From the NCBI RefSeq assembly GCF_964204645.1, contig NC_134035.1, positions 12,071,951 to 12,135,950 on the forward strand: DNA of 64,000 bases, written 5' to 3'. Position 1 is the first letter of the stretch. Each line of letters opens with the position of its first letter. Made by a program: the position numbers and the translations under genes. The notes beneath the pieces are model-generated. The model made no database searches, was not told the DNA's origin, and saw nothing but the letters and a program-made list of their open reading frames with translations. This DNA is from Tubulanus polymorphus. Lineage: Eukaryota; Nemertea; Palaeonemertea; Tubulaniformes; Tubulanidae. Positions 23,025-36,600 of the stretch are shown in pieces.

Positions 23025-26000
23025 AGTTTAAGATAATCGGATTACGAAACTGTATTCATTCGAGAGGGTAAGGCGATATTTAATCAATATCAAAATGTCT
23101 CATAAACGATGTAATGATAATCATACAAAGCACTTTCGGCGGCGGAAAACTTTCACAAAAGTTGGCACCGATTCGTGGATCAGATTTCCTTGTTTATACC
23201 CGATAAAGTAATTTCATTAGAAAATATTCACAGAATTGATATAAAACCGCGTTGATTGATAAACCTGTTGATTTTAGATAAGCGATGAAATCAAAATTCA
23301 TTCTAACTAGAGCTTTAAGAACTTTTACGCCGAAAAAAAAAACAATTGAAAATTACCCTGGACGATTTTATAAAATCCACGCAATAAGATGATTTTAGGA
23401 TATAGTCGAAACGTCGAATAAACTTGTAGTTTAACGAATCTCTTTGGATTCGTTTCATTTCTTCTAAGACAAATTTCATGTAGTTTCACGATGAAGGCTG
23501 CCAAAGACGTCGTTAAAGCTAGAAATACAAATAGTTACCGGTGAAGTATATATTTAGAAAACACGTTAAATCCCTGTCATTATCAACACTGCGATTAATC
23601 AATCTTCCGTGTGAAGAGACACGAGTTTTGTCGATTTTTTTTCTTCTTAACGGAAGGATAAAGAGATTGCGCGATTGATAAAGGTCGTCGCTGCGAACTG
23701 TTGATAACGTGGAAATCTTTATCGGATTAACACGCAATGACGTTTCATCCTACACGTCTTAAATCTTACATATATATATTTATATCCTCCCAAGACGCTC
23801 TTGACCTGTCGCGCACGAAAAAAAACCTGTGTCTACAACTTATCGGGGAAATATCAGAGAAAGCCCGCGTCTGATGCTTTTAAACGTATAATCTCAGCAA
23901 GACTTATAGGAGAATAGCTGAAGAGTCGATTACGTTTTCATGGCTTTTTGATATCTCAATGTTTTGATCTCAAAATAGGGATTGATCCTGTTATTCATTT
24001 GATTGGTAGATTGAGTCGGTGTTCCTTAAAAACCCACCACACTTGCCGGGAGCGAAACAGTGATCGGCGGTCGAGTTTACAGTTTGTTTTAATCAAAGTA
24101 CATACATATCTCAATGTTTCATCGTACCCGCCCCTCCACAGCTCAGGACAGCCCGTCCCGTCACCTGTTTTTGGACAGCGCATTCAGATATAATACCGCT
24201 ACCATTTACGAGTCGCTATAAAAATTCACAATCCTGTCTTATCATGTAAGCGAATCATGTCTTATCGAATTGTGTTTGACGCGCCATTATGACGTCACTG
24301 ATCCGTTTTGACCTTCTTAAACGTAGAATGAACTAGCTTCTTAGTTTTCTGTGTATTTTCATCCAATTAATGAAACTCGTTAATTGTATACATATAAAGT
24401 GTTAAAGTGAAAGAGGTGGTTTACGAGTTTTGCGGTTGTTTATATTTCGGGTATAGAGTTAGGCTAAGCCGTATTATCACCTGCGCAGGTATCGTGTGCA
24501 GCACGTAAACTCGGTGCTCGATCGGTAATTCTTTTTTATTGCCTACACAGACGTCGCACCGGGTAATTCGTCGCAGAAGTTACCGCCGTCTTGGGTTCAA
24601 TTTTCATCGGATCAAATGGGATTCCTCGTTTCGGCGTTGACCGTAAACGTGTCATCGCTTTCCTGGACAGTACGGTTTAACTTTATCATTAAACCTTACG
24701 ACCGCTTTATCGCCGGCAAATGACGTTGTATCTTGTTTTTTTCTTCGATCGACGAATCGGATATTAAGCAAACAAACGCTGACACAACCCACACTCGCTC
24801 GACAGCGAAAATAATCATCGTTTTCTTCGAAACGAACGAATACGTCACTCTTGTTTTCATTCATATGTACATTAAGTCTGAATTTACCCGGATTTCAGGG
24901 GCGGACCCAGGAGCTAATTTTGAAGAACATTTGGTGTCCTAAAAGGCAATAGTAGGCGCACTCCAGCAGCTGAAATGCACACAGTCAAAAACGCGATGGA
25001 TCTGTACAAGTCTCACTTGTCCGCCTGCATTTTAGCGCCATGTTCACAACATTTTTGAGCGAATTTCTTCATTCTAAAGGTTTATTATTTGGAAATGAAC
25101 TGATTTTAATTTCAGAGTTTATCTTAGCCGACAAATTAAGTCATCTAAAAAACCCGATTCCACAGTTTTCTCAGTTGGATTTAGTTTAACAGTTAAAATA
25201 AGCCCGTTTTCAATTACATTTTTAGCGGAAGACCGAAAATTCGTTTCTTTAATATATTTTTCGTAGTTTTATTTCTTCAGTATTTTATTGTTGCTTTTTA
25301 CATCCAGACCTAACGATTTCCAGTCCGCAATTCGGAGCATGCTAAGATAACTGCGGTAATAAATAGTTTTCCTATAATAGCCATGATTTCTCGTTCTTAC
25401 AAAAAGTGTCCGAGCAATCATTTCAAGGATTTTCCGCTCAGTTTAACTACAGATATCGCGGTCGTACAAAGATCGTTGGTTTCAGTATTGGACCAACGAT
25501 CATACAATATGTAATGGAGTCATTTTCTAAATGTCAGTGAAATCGATTCAAGTACGCCAGAATGTCTGATGTTTAAACAAGATTCGTTAAAACCTATCAC
25601 CACGGGAACTGTAAATTTCATATTTGACTAATTCGACGAATGTATTCTAACCACAGCTGGTTCAATTCTTTCGAATGCATACAGCGAACGCGTCGTGAAA
25701 TATACAGAAATCGTACATCTGTGCGTCTATTCTCAAACTCGCAATTTCCGACTACCTATCAATATCACATATCAAACAGTGAAAGATTACCGGCTTCTCA
25801 TGCGCAGTTTATTTTTTTATGATACATTTATTCATAAACGGATTACGATATGAAATCGTATACGCCAGTTTGAATACGCCCTAATCCCGAACAACAAAGC
25901 GTCTGATCTTTTGAAACTGTATTCAGGCAAAAATTAGACGCGACATCATTAATTTTTTGCGTCATTGGCAGTTTGTATCGGAGATTCCCTTTATTAGAAA

Positions 26001-27104
26001 TGAAATGTTTTACACCAGCTTCTACATCGTTTCCCAGTACCAGTGTATCCTGGGAAGGCAATCAGTCCTCCAGCAATCACCAGGTCTTGTGCTGCCACTC
26101 TCAAGAAGGACAGGTGGCGTTTGGGCTTCCGTTAACCTCGGTTTTGGCAGGTCGGCTCTGAGTTGCAGCTACAATTAGTTTATGGCTCTATGAAGAATAG
26201 CACTTGCACAGAGCACATCGACGACCAAAACTGCATGGCGAAAACCACTCGGCCAATGCACCCATAGCATATGTCGGTTATCTTGTGCTATCACGTCTCT
26301 ACGAATCGTCCTCCTAATGTCCCTCTCCCCGCGCGAGGCCGAGCGGTGAAAAATGACGATACGATGCTGTGACTGTGATTAATGGGCAAAGCGTCAGAAG
26401 TAAAGTACTTATACGTGAGAAAATCACATTCCAAACTCGCGCACACAACATCCTTCATTCTACGCGCACCAGTTTATAGATTGATTTTTACCGCGCACCG
26501 ACTGTAATGGTCAACACTCAGTAAACCCGGTCCGTCGCGCTTAATGTCTTCATTCTTATCAATCTATAATAATACATGAAGATCGTGATGGCGCCCGTCG
26601 TTAAGCGGACGACGGTATTGTTACTGTTTGATTATTTATAGACGTGGTCTACGTGTTTTCGTTTGATCCGGTTAGATTTAGACTGACCAGCGGGCACACC
26701 GAAACGACAAATCCTCTGTCATCAGCCCAAATCGCATTGATAAATATTCTTCGACAGACTCGCGTTTCTTGGTGAAGTTTGTTGCGTCTTCCATTTATTG
26801 CGCGTAATGCCTCACATGATTCGCGCGATTCTGCCTGTCTGCTGGATAATGAACGTGTCAGTTACTTCTTTACCTCAAAATGTCTAAACATTTCATTATT
26901 CTGCTACTTTTCTGACAATTGATACACGGAGAAGATACAAAAACCTAGTATGTTAAAAACACGACCCTCAATCAGTCGCTTGCCGGTTCAGGCTACGTGA
27001 AAGATTGTTTGAATGAACCGGAACCGAATTTCCACGTATTTCGATTTAAACAAAATATTCTGTAAATTCGACCGCCGATCCCAAAACTACATTTGTACTT
27101 CAAT

Positions 27105-27235
27105 TACCTACTTCGAAATCAAACTCCTTGTTTCGCTCCCGACAGGTGCGTTGCGGCACCAAATCGAAACAAATCAGAATAAATCTACCAATCTAATTTA
27201 ATAACTAGGACAATCCCTCTATTAGGATATGAGCA
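27105..27235 (+). repeat. TGTTTCGCTC-family repeat copy
   Basis: CCTTGTTTCGCTCCCGACAG, GGCACCAAATCGAAACAAAT and GACAATCCCTCTATTAGG are in the same order as in the other copies. Confidence 0.6.
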
Positions 27236-30200
27236 TATAACGACCTTCTGCTTTTGTTTATAACTCAATAAATAACCATTCAATTTCTGCACCATTTCCC
27301 TTCAGTTTTTCTATGCTTCCCTCACATGTTTAAGCTTTTCATTATTTTCTGAGACGGCTCTAGAAATATTCAACCGCAATCTCCTCTCGATACAGATACA
27401 TACAACGCTAACATCGTATCCTATATAGATATTACGCGCTCTACTATATCCATAAGCGAAATAAACACGGGAAGTTTTTAACGCTATGAAAACGATTAAT
27501 TGCTTTTACGTCTAATGTAGCTAGTTAATTTACGTTTCCCCGGTTGTCGTTTAACCCGCGCGATTTTTTTCCGATGGATATTGCGATATGGGAAAACGAA
27601 TCATCAGGTCGCGATTTGATGATTTGAATATTTCGGAAATTTACGACGTTTTAAAAATGCATTATCGACGATTGAAAAGCTTCGAAACATCGTCGCGGAT
27701 TATCATGAATTAATTCAAAATAATCAATTAATTATATAGAATTCGTTTGGATTTACGAATATGGACCTTTCAGCGCATTTTTCAACTCCTCGAAATAGGG
27801 AACTGTCACTGACTTACTCACTTGATATGATTTATCTATCTATTGTATTCATTGTATCTATACAATCTAAAATATTTGTTTATTGCTGTGGGCTTATATG
27901 CCCTTCTGTAGAGTTTCATTGAGTTATCATACCTGATGAGGTTTTGAAGTGAATCAGTGGTATCGATCGTGTTGGATTTATTATTATTTTTCAAAATGAA
28001 TTTTTCTTATTGTTATGATTTTGTCGTGTTTTTCTCTCCCTCACAAACCCACCACTCCAGCTGGGAACGAAACAGGGGTTTGAATTTGAGTTACACAGTT
28101 GGATGGTCGGTCGAATTAACGGATGAAGCCTAAGCGACGCTCAAAGCTTGTAAATGAAGTATAGCAGATTATTAGGTTCACAGGCGCTGCGAAATTCCCT
28201 ACTGAATAGAAGTATTATTTTTCTTTTCCTTTGGGCTTCATGCTATAATTGGATTTACCTGTATATGATCGTAAACAAGGATTACATCGAACACGTTCCG
28301 TTTACAAATATTATAATCTATAACATCATAATACAAATACACACACGTGGAACTACTGGAACTATTTGCCATACGCAGAACCAATACACGCAGACGACTG
28401 TTTACTCTCTAAATCCCCAGTCACATTAATGTTATACTAGGTCCAGACAGAGATGAGAATTTGACCAAAATCTAGAGTTTTATTAAACCGATAAAACTGT
28501 TGAACGGGGTCCAGTTAGCTGAACTCTGAATTTAGATTAGTTCATTATCAAGCAAAATTTGAAATGTTGATCCAGGTCCTGGTTCCATCCAGTTTCACAA
28601 GAAGACTTAATTGATTGAAGATAAAACTGATGGCCCCTTGGCCCAGAATCAAATTCAAAAGCGCATTCTGCGTCTCAATATGCATCTTCGAATCAATATG
28701 CGCGCGTAATGACGTCATCTCAATTACGGCTAAAGGAAACAGTCAATGTGAAGGTCACTGATTCTCGAAATTCGACCTCCATAAGTTTTGCTCATTAATC
28801 ATAACTTAACGAGCGATTGCGCGGTAATTTTTCACAATTACGCTCTGAACTTCACTACGAGTAAATATTGCCCTCCGACCCTGAACAAATATCATTTGTT
28901 ACAGATACACAAACACTTGTTACAACCATCCGACAAAACAACATTCCGCCCGGAAAGATGATGTTCGTCGTAAGAGAAAGTACAGACATCCCCGGATAGA
29001 ATTTATGGATTATTGAAATATTCATTGCAATCTAAAAGACGGTCGACGATTCTATTCAATGTATTTATGAAGTTCGTTTCGGTTTTATCGGTTTTTCTGT
29101 CAATTTTTCCGCTTTGAAATGTAAAATATTCGGATGATTAATTAACGAAAAATATAAGATCGATAAACGTTTGAATCTCCGTAAGTGACATAATACGCGC
29201 CGTGTAAGAGGTTTAATAGATCGCTTATTAACGGATAACCTTGGGAGAAAGTGGCTTCGAATCCCGTAATAACCTTGAAACCGCAATTGTACGATTTTCG
29301 GTTTAGTCATAAACGCAGCGTCTAATATTGGTTCACAACTGTAGTTGTCGTAGGGACTGGAATTTGTATTCTGGTTTTCGAATAGTTACAAAATTAAGAA
29401 GAATTTCTCTGATGCCAAAATTCACCATGAACTGTGGAATCGATTCCTGTATCAGTTTTTTCTTTAGTTGGGTCTTGTCTTGCATCTCTCTGTAGCATTT
29501 ACGTCTTTGAATAAACCAGTTCTTATACAGTGCTACTTACGCGGACGATCCTTCCTCTGGCAATGGAACGATTTATAAAGGGGCACGAGAGAGTGAGAGA
29601 GTGAGAGATAGAGAGAGGGAGAGAGAATTCTATCTGCGATTTTTCTCTATATTTGCCTCGAGAAACTACAGGTCTCCTTCATTCACAGAGCGCGAATAAA
29701 GAGACGAATAACATTCTACTCTCCTTCACTTAATGAATGTTGACTTTACTGGCGATCGCAACGACGGCACTCGACGCTTTTCAAGCGGTCAGTGTCAACC
29801 CGTAAAATAATTAGGATCTCTCTCGTCTCGGAGAGAGAGGTAAGTTGTTTTTCCGTCCCCCGAAGAGCTTCTTTAGAGCGCCCGGTCTGAACGTGTGTAT
29901 ACATAACGAATTTCAATCTCCCGATGCGATTTGTTTTCTCGTAAAATCTTCTGCAACTTTAAAAACCCTTTTAGCCGATAAAATCTACACATCGAATTTT
30001 AACACGGATAATCCTTGGGAATGTTTTGTTCATGAACGTGCCTGACAGGTTTGACACGGAATCGGGGCTTTCTTTTCACTCGAGAAAATGTACGGACTAA
30101 AGGAGTCCATCTGAAACGCGCGAGTGCCCGCCGCGGGGCGAATACCGGTCGAAAACTAGTACTGTCTGAAACTAGCAATTAAACATTTATCTCATGTCGA

Positions 30201-30446
30201 GATAATAAAAGATAGCTTGTTGCTCGGTTTACTGACAGACTATTATTCGCCGGAAGGTAAATTCTAATTCGGAGGAGTCGATGAAGCCCCTGGTTTCAGT
30301 AGAAGCGCTGTGGTTTTCTAATCATTCACCCGTCAGAGAAGATGTTGCTCAATTAAAGTGAAAAGTTAATTATTTTCTGTCTGTTGAACTGTATTCTGTT
30401 TTCAAGTTTAAACGAGTCGCTAACTTTAACTTAAACGGATTGAAAT

Positions 30447-30609
30447 CTCCCTCTCCCTCTCCCTCTCCCTCTCCCTCTCCCTCTCCCTCTCCCTCTCCCT
30501 CTCCCTCTCCCTCTCCCTCTCCCTCTCCCTCTCCCTCTCCCTCTCCCTCTCCCTCTCCCTCTCCCTCTCCCTCTCCCTCTCCCTCTCCTCTTCCTCTCCC
30601 TCTCCCTCT
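30447..30609. repeat. (CTCCCT)n hexanucleotide tract
   Basis: About 27 units of a pure pyrimidine hexamer with two CTCTTC interruptions near the end. Long mirror-symmetric polypyrimidine DNA can form triplex structures. The SPSP and GEGE open frames are repeat translations, not genes. Confidence 0.98.
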
Positions 30610-32500
30610 TATTAACATCGGGTCGCGCAGATTTTCTGATTTCATAAAAGCGAGGGTGTTGAATTCAATGGCTCTGACTAGCTAATCGGAATCGGATGAA
30701 TCCTTCCGCAACATTCAGCCAAATGGTTATCTTCAACTGGCTTTCTCCTCCAAACGGCAGTCGGTTAGTCAAGGTCAAGGTCTTGGGCTCTGATTTATCT
30801 GTTTTTCGGTATAGTTGCGCCATATGTTTTTTTTAAACTAAGTCTCAAAAGTCGCATTAAAGCGACGTGTATGAATTATTCGGAGCAACTTTAAATTATT
30901 ATCGCTCGCCAGGGGATTAGAATTCAAATTAAGGCAACGTTGAATATCTAATTAAAAATCTAACTTGCAAATTTACTATTCTTCAAAGTCCGGCACAGCG
31001 GCATCGGGGGTATCGGTCGCATTGATTCCGCAGAACTTGTCAAAATCTGAATTGCACGCAAAGAAACTGACGGAAAACTGTTGAAGTGGCAGTATGTATA
31101 GTTTGTACCGAGATGAAAGAACGCGTCGATAAACTAGTAAAATGTGACGTGTGAATAAATGGGGTCGAAAACCGGACCAACGAGATATCGCTGATAGCTA
31201 CGAGGGAAAACATCTTCCGTAGGAATCCGCGAGAGGTTTGTCTTTTCGCTTTGCAGTTGCGTGCGCCGCGTCAGAAGTTCACGCCGCGTCACATTTCTTT
31301 ATTCATTTATTCGGAACCTAAGAAAAATGATGTTGTCTGTAGACGGTGCCGGCAGTGAAGACGGTGTCGGCAGTCACGGCTGCGGTCAACGAATAAAAAC
31401 GAGATATCAAAACCGCAGAGAATTCATAATGAGATTCTCATTAATCAGTGCTATTATCGAGGGATTTATTTACGTGATTCGCCGGTTTTTCTCGCACTGT
31501 TTTCGCGTGTGTTTGTTTACACGCTGGTTCTCACACTGTTTCATGCGATATAATCCCGCCCGTTTTAAAACGCTGCCACCAGTTTCCCTTCAGTGGTTGT
31601 TTATGGTAGTTTTGTTTTAGAAGCGCCTCGTCAGGGGACGACGCGCAAAATTAAGGTGGATTTAGATCTGAATTTCGTAGACCATATCTAAACAACCAAC
31701 CGCACAAATTTATCCCCGACAACTACCTGTAAGGTCGCAAGCGACTTATTACTGAGACGAGACTGGCGTTCATATTACAATTAACCCTTAGACACAACCA
31801 GTGCGTTGTCAGTAACCCAATATACTTATCCGATATAGAGCTACAGAGTGTGACAGGGGCTGCCGGGCGGAAATACCTGTCTAGACTTCAGTCAAGAGGT
31901 TATGTAACAGATTCTTCGCAGTAGACAGGTCAAGATTTTATCCAGATTTTTAATGCCCACTGATGGTTTAGTAGTAGACCGTTTTACGAGTAGCGAAGTG
32001 GTCGTTCTTATCGCGTCGAAACCAGAGAGATAACAGAATATTATCTCGACTAAGATATGCCGAAAAATTCATTTTTTCCATATCGAACCGAACTGTGGGA
32101 CTAAAGCTGAAAACATTCGCGTAAAATATATGAACCTCTGCACCAAGTTCCACAGTATTTACTATAAGTTCAATACCAATGTTGATCCACGGTAACGTAT
32201 CCAAAAAATGGTTTCATCGTCGGCAATTTTTCTCTGTAAAAGAATGAAGAAAATGACGATTATCTAGAACCGAGAGACATTTTGTTTCGCTTGTTACTTC
32301 ATCTTTTCCACGGTTTCATTGTGTAGTTATTGTTTTTTTTTTGTTCGGTTCCGACGAAGTCTTTACTCGAGAATATTGAGACGATCGAATTTTCCCAGCA
32401 ATTTAACACTAGTTAAGAGTTGTAAGATGTCTCCTGCGTTGTTCGACCGTGCGGTATATTTTTTGTACGAGTAAATTGCGATCATTATTACAGGCACTGG

Positions 32501-32653
32501 ATGATGTTGTTGATGGTGACAGCGGTTTTTGCTCCCCGCACAGATTATTTCGATACATCATTTAGCCGCGACAAACCGACTCAGCGAAAACGGCGACAAA
32601 TCGGCCAATTAACTGCATCGCTACCAGGCATCATCGCTATCACAATAGACTGA
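32501..32653 (+). CDS. Possible small secreted peptide precursor (weak)
   Basis: 50 codons: MMLLMVTAVFA, then a short acidic/aromatic spacer, a basic RKRR (29-32) and an 18-residue tail QIGQLTASLPGIIAITID before TGA. Signal-like start plus a basic cleavage site is the layout of small peptide precursors, but the hydrophobic run is short. TTACAG at 32487-32492 could be a splice acceptor. There is no homolog I recognise, and the tail could be chance. Confidence 0.15.
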   Translation: MMLLMVTAVFAPRTDYFDTSFSRDKPTQRKRRQIGQLTASLPGIIAITID

Positions 32654-33013
32654 AATTATCATCTTCGATGTCTCAGTAGTTATAAACCGGCGAATCGCGG
32701 TGACTTAGACGACATTCGTGAGCGACAACCTGTACCACAGCATCAAACCCCGAACCCGATACTAAACCATTCGGGCCGAAACCTGAGATGTATCTAATTC
32801 GTCGAGAAGTTGCATTCTAAATATCTCCTCATAACGAATTCTAATCGTTCTAAGAAACGGGTAAATTATGTAACTTTTCCTTGGGCGTGTGTGATTGATA
32901 CGAAGTAAAGGGAAATATTTGCGAGAGACTATTTCCTGTCTTGAATCTTATTCAGTGAAAACACAAAATGTAGATCTAAACAACAGCTGTTTTTTTATTC
33001 CTCCTTATAAATT

Positions 33014-33047
33014 CTGAAGATGGGTGGAAATATTCCACCGAAACGTA
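33014..33047 (+). ncRNA. Hammerhead-like motif, isolated
   Basis: CTGAAGA (33014-33020), two extra bases, a 7-bp hairpin GGTGGAA/TTCCACC with loop ATA, then GAAAC followed by GTA (33045-33047). The order matches a hammerhead core; the extra bases and poor stem I make activity doubtful. Confidence 0.3.
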
Positions 33048-33498
33048 AGGAATAAAACAAAGCCGTTGTTTTCGATTTTTTTACTCAATAACAGAAGGAA
33101 ATGTATCAGTTCGTCGACTCGGTCTTTCTTTCTAGCTATTCCTGGAAGTGTTTGTATCCTCACCTTCCCTTTCTATCCATCGTCTCTCGTCACCTTATAC
33201 CGCAAGTTAACATCAGACACTAAGGTTCTTGGTATCTCTAAACCATGGAATGTCCTTTTTCTCAATCTCAGTAAAAGACAGAAGTAGGTTTTGTATTCGA
33301 GTTCAACAGTCGTGATTTTTAAATCGCTTTTATCTGAAGACGTTGATGAAGTTAACTATCGGTGACTATCTATCGTGGTGGTATTTATTCATTAACGCAC
33401 GGGACACTGGTTCGCGAGTTGCCTCGCAAGCAAACACCAGGACACTGACACACGGCTAGAATCCTCGATTCGTCTAATTTTTTGCGCGTGTTCTTGTT

Positions 33499-33640
33499 TT
33501 TTTACGCCGTAAAAACCGTTTCGTTAATGTTTATATACATTGACGTCATCAATATATCGGGGCTAGACTGGTTGCCGCTCAATTGAATTGAATTATCGAT
33601 ATATTCAAATCCAAAATAACTTTATTGATCCTTAATATCA
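33499..33640 (+). repeat. GACGCCGTAAA-family repeat copy
   Basis: TTTACGCCGTAAAAACCGT, GACGTCATCAATATATCGGG, GCTAGACTGGTTGCCG and CCAAAATAACTTTATTGATC occur in the family order. Confidence 0.7.
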
Positions 33641-36600
33641 TCATCATCGTCATCATTTCGGTTACGCGAGGAAAATTTTCCTTTCAACTGGTATCAAATA
33701 TATCTTATTATCATATAATTGACTGTTGACAATGTTAAGCAATTCATGTGTTATTCTTTAAGGCGTCAATAAACTTTTAAGTTAGTTTTCTTGTTCAAGA
33801 CTAGTTGCAGTCCTCGGTAAAACCAGACTCCCCGGGAACTAAAATAAACTTTTCAGTAATTTCACAAAGTTATGCGTATGTCGGTCGATCTTCAAGGTTG
33901 AATATTATGTCTTCGTCACCCGAGCCCAGAGAGTGCAAGGATTGATGATCGAGTCAATACAATACGGTCTCTATATACGACGCTGATTTCTGCATTGAAT
34001 CTGATTGAACTGGGACTCGAGAAATAAATCGACTTAACGATGGTTTTTGAATGGAAGTAATTTCGTTCAGTCGAACAAACTCCACAATCATACCGTCGAC
34101 AGTTCACGAATAAAATAGCAATTTACCGACCGGGTCCCCGCGCGGCCTTGCGTATCGCGCTGCACTCTGAACGATTTCATTCCACCGAAAGTATCCAATT
34201 TATTCGCAAGCGTTCTCGATTTTGAGTTGATTTGAAATTAAAATTTCACGGCAAATCTTTGCATTGAGACGATTAATGTTCCGGCGGAGTTTGAAGAACG
34301 CACTCGAACTCACCCCCCAATGAACGAATGATTATAATAACGACGGATCGGATTTAATTCGATCCCGCGGTAAATTCAGCTGCGATGACTCTCTCAAAAT
34401 ACAAACACTCACACACGAGTCCCCTTTGTAACAAATCACGATCTGATTGTTTCGAATTCAACGCGAAATTATATTTATACAAAAGTGATTTGATTAGAGA
34501 AACATAAAGCATCAAATCACACAGCGGGTGCTAATCAACGTGGAATTGTCGTCGAATTCAATTAACATTTAGCACTCTTAAATTTCGTCGGAAAATTTCG
34601 AATGAAATTCGTGATGAAAGTTTCAGACTTTTGATTTACGTAGAATAAGCCACGCTCAGATAGAAAATGTGATATTTGGAAACTTGATCCGTTCGTTTAA
34701 TGGCAGATTGTTCCGGGTTCTATTTATCAGAAGATATTATATTACTCGTTGTGCGAGTCTGTTTGTGGGAACGCGATCTTTTAATCGCCCTCACATGAGA
34801 GTATTTCTTCTCAACTTCCTCAGAGTAAAATATCACGTTTTGTTCTTCGAAAAACCTGGACACGAAAGTCGGGGTTAATAGATCGTTCAAAGCGTTCAAA
34901 GCGGAAACTGTTTGGAATTAACCGAGGAAAATGTGAATAATTTTAGATAAAATGTGATATAAGAGAACTAATTCGATCTTGAACCATCGGAGTCGGTTAT
35001 TCGACAAAAATCATGGAAATTGGTCCGATGGTGGACTATGAATTTGCATAGCGCCTTATAAATAATAGAACTTTTATCACAAACGCGCTGTCCAGAAACA
35101 GGTGATGACTTGAACAGAAATGTGTTGAGCTGCTGTTTGAATGCGCGGAGACAATATCACAACATCAATCAAAACGTTTGTATTATCCTTATTTTAATGA
35201 CCATTCTTTAGTTCATCGTCAATAAATGAAATGACGGCCATCAGATTGTCGTCTCACTTTCATTTAAACTCAATGCACCACTGGTGCAATGACCGCGGAG
35301 TCTTTTAAAACAATCAATCTTTTATCGGAGTCCATAAAAATATCACAGAGGGGCACCGCCGTGGAGTCTTTTATTGGAGTCCATAGATATATCACGGAGC
35401 GGCACCACTGGTGCAGTGACCGTGGAGTCTTATATTGGAGTCTTATATAATGTCCCTCATGCGCGTCCGCCAAATGCCTTCAAACGACGTGATCGAACTG
35501 AGAGAAGATTCCCTTCATTCGAAAAGTATTCAATCTCGTAGCCTTCAAACGATTTCGAACTATTACGATATAAATCGAAACAACTCTGGAATAGGGTATA
35601 ACCCAGGTTACTTTGAATATCGAGCGATTGGAAATTTTATGAGTATATTAGCCATGTGCTTATCTCTCGATACCACGTGTAAAACCATTTAATACTTCCT
35701 TATCATTAATCCATTCACCTTCTGTTAATGTATTTATTGCGCCGACTACGAAAGTACGAAATTTATGGAGGATTTGCACGATTTATGTCTATTTTGATGA
35801 AGATATGAAACAGCGCTTGGGAGTTGTTGAAATTTGAGGATATTTACTTTGAGAGATTTAACGCCTGGATAGCGTTGTTGTACACATTATTCACCTTGAC
35901 TTCGAACATGTTCTCTGGATACCAGAAGATTATAAGTTTTCAAATTCCACCCGATTCCCGGTACAGATTACACGGTTGATTATCAGCTAGTTTCTCTACT
36001 ATTATTTTGCCAACAGACAGATGAGCTGACGATACAAAACTTAATTCTTCCTTTTCAAGAAATGTGAACTAAGTTTAGGGTAAAGGGAGGCAACGTTCGG
36101 CGTTCTATTTTTGATAATAATGCGTGTTGAAGCATGGTTCGCTGAGCGGCGTGAACCCCGTTAAATTGCGGTAAATTCGACGGCTGTTGAATTACGTATA
36201 GTGTTCGCCTTTCGTCGAAGCGACAGATTTTATATCCATTTAGCGCTAGATTCGACGACCGTGAATAAATGAATGACGGCGCTATCTCGTCATTAGTATC
36301 ATTAAAAACAGCGGAAACTACAGCAATTCGAGATTGGAACGTCATCGTAAAACTAACTGAACTGTGAATGATCGAAAATGTGCCGACAACCGACACCGAA
36401 TCCGTCATAGTCTCAAATATTCAACCCACGGGGCTCATACCATCAATAACATTCGATTATTAAATCATTCCACTGATATAGGAAAATAATAAGAAAATAT
36501 CTTTTGAAAAATTGATTAAATCTTTAATTTTCCGCGGCGGTTTTCGTTGATGATTAGCGCGAGTCAGAATTCTATCGAACGAGACAAAAAAGTAAACGAA

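Larger units (their letters stand above)
20608..30446. other. Long intergenic region
   Basis: About 9.8 kb with no convincing gene. Contents seen: a short (TA)n at 22240-22267; imperfect GGTCAAGTCGTC repeats at 22707-22785; a fragment of the GTCGAAACGTCGAATAAAC family at 23397-23430; TGTTTCGCTC-family pieces at 23990, 27105 and 28025; a TE-end remnant CAGGGGCGGACCCAGG at 24897; a stretch of differing composition at 26040-26330 that might be a decayed element; a (GA)-rich tract at 29585-29627. Confidence 0.5.
30610..33498. other. Intergenic region
   Basis: No secure gene. 31261-31620 holds a 119-codon open frame without a recognisable domain. A 50-codon signal-peptide-like frame lies at 32501-32653. 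A hammerhead-like motif lies at 33014-33047. Confidence 0.5.

Noticed and set aside
26040-26330. Composition shift suggesting a coding or transposon fragment
   Set aside because: No open frame with a recognisable domain on either strand.
30370-30685. GEGE / SPSP open frames on both strands
   Set aside because: Translation of (CTCCCT)n.
31261-31620. 119-codon + strand frame
   Set aside because: No domain, biased residues, no splice or start context.
36055-36408. 117-codon minus-strand frame
   Set aside because: No recognisable domain and no neighbouring exon; length is possible by chance.
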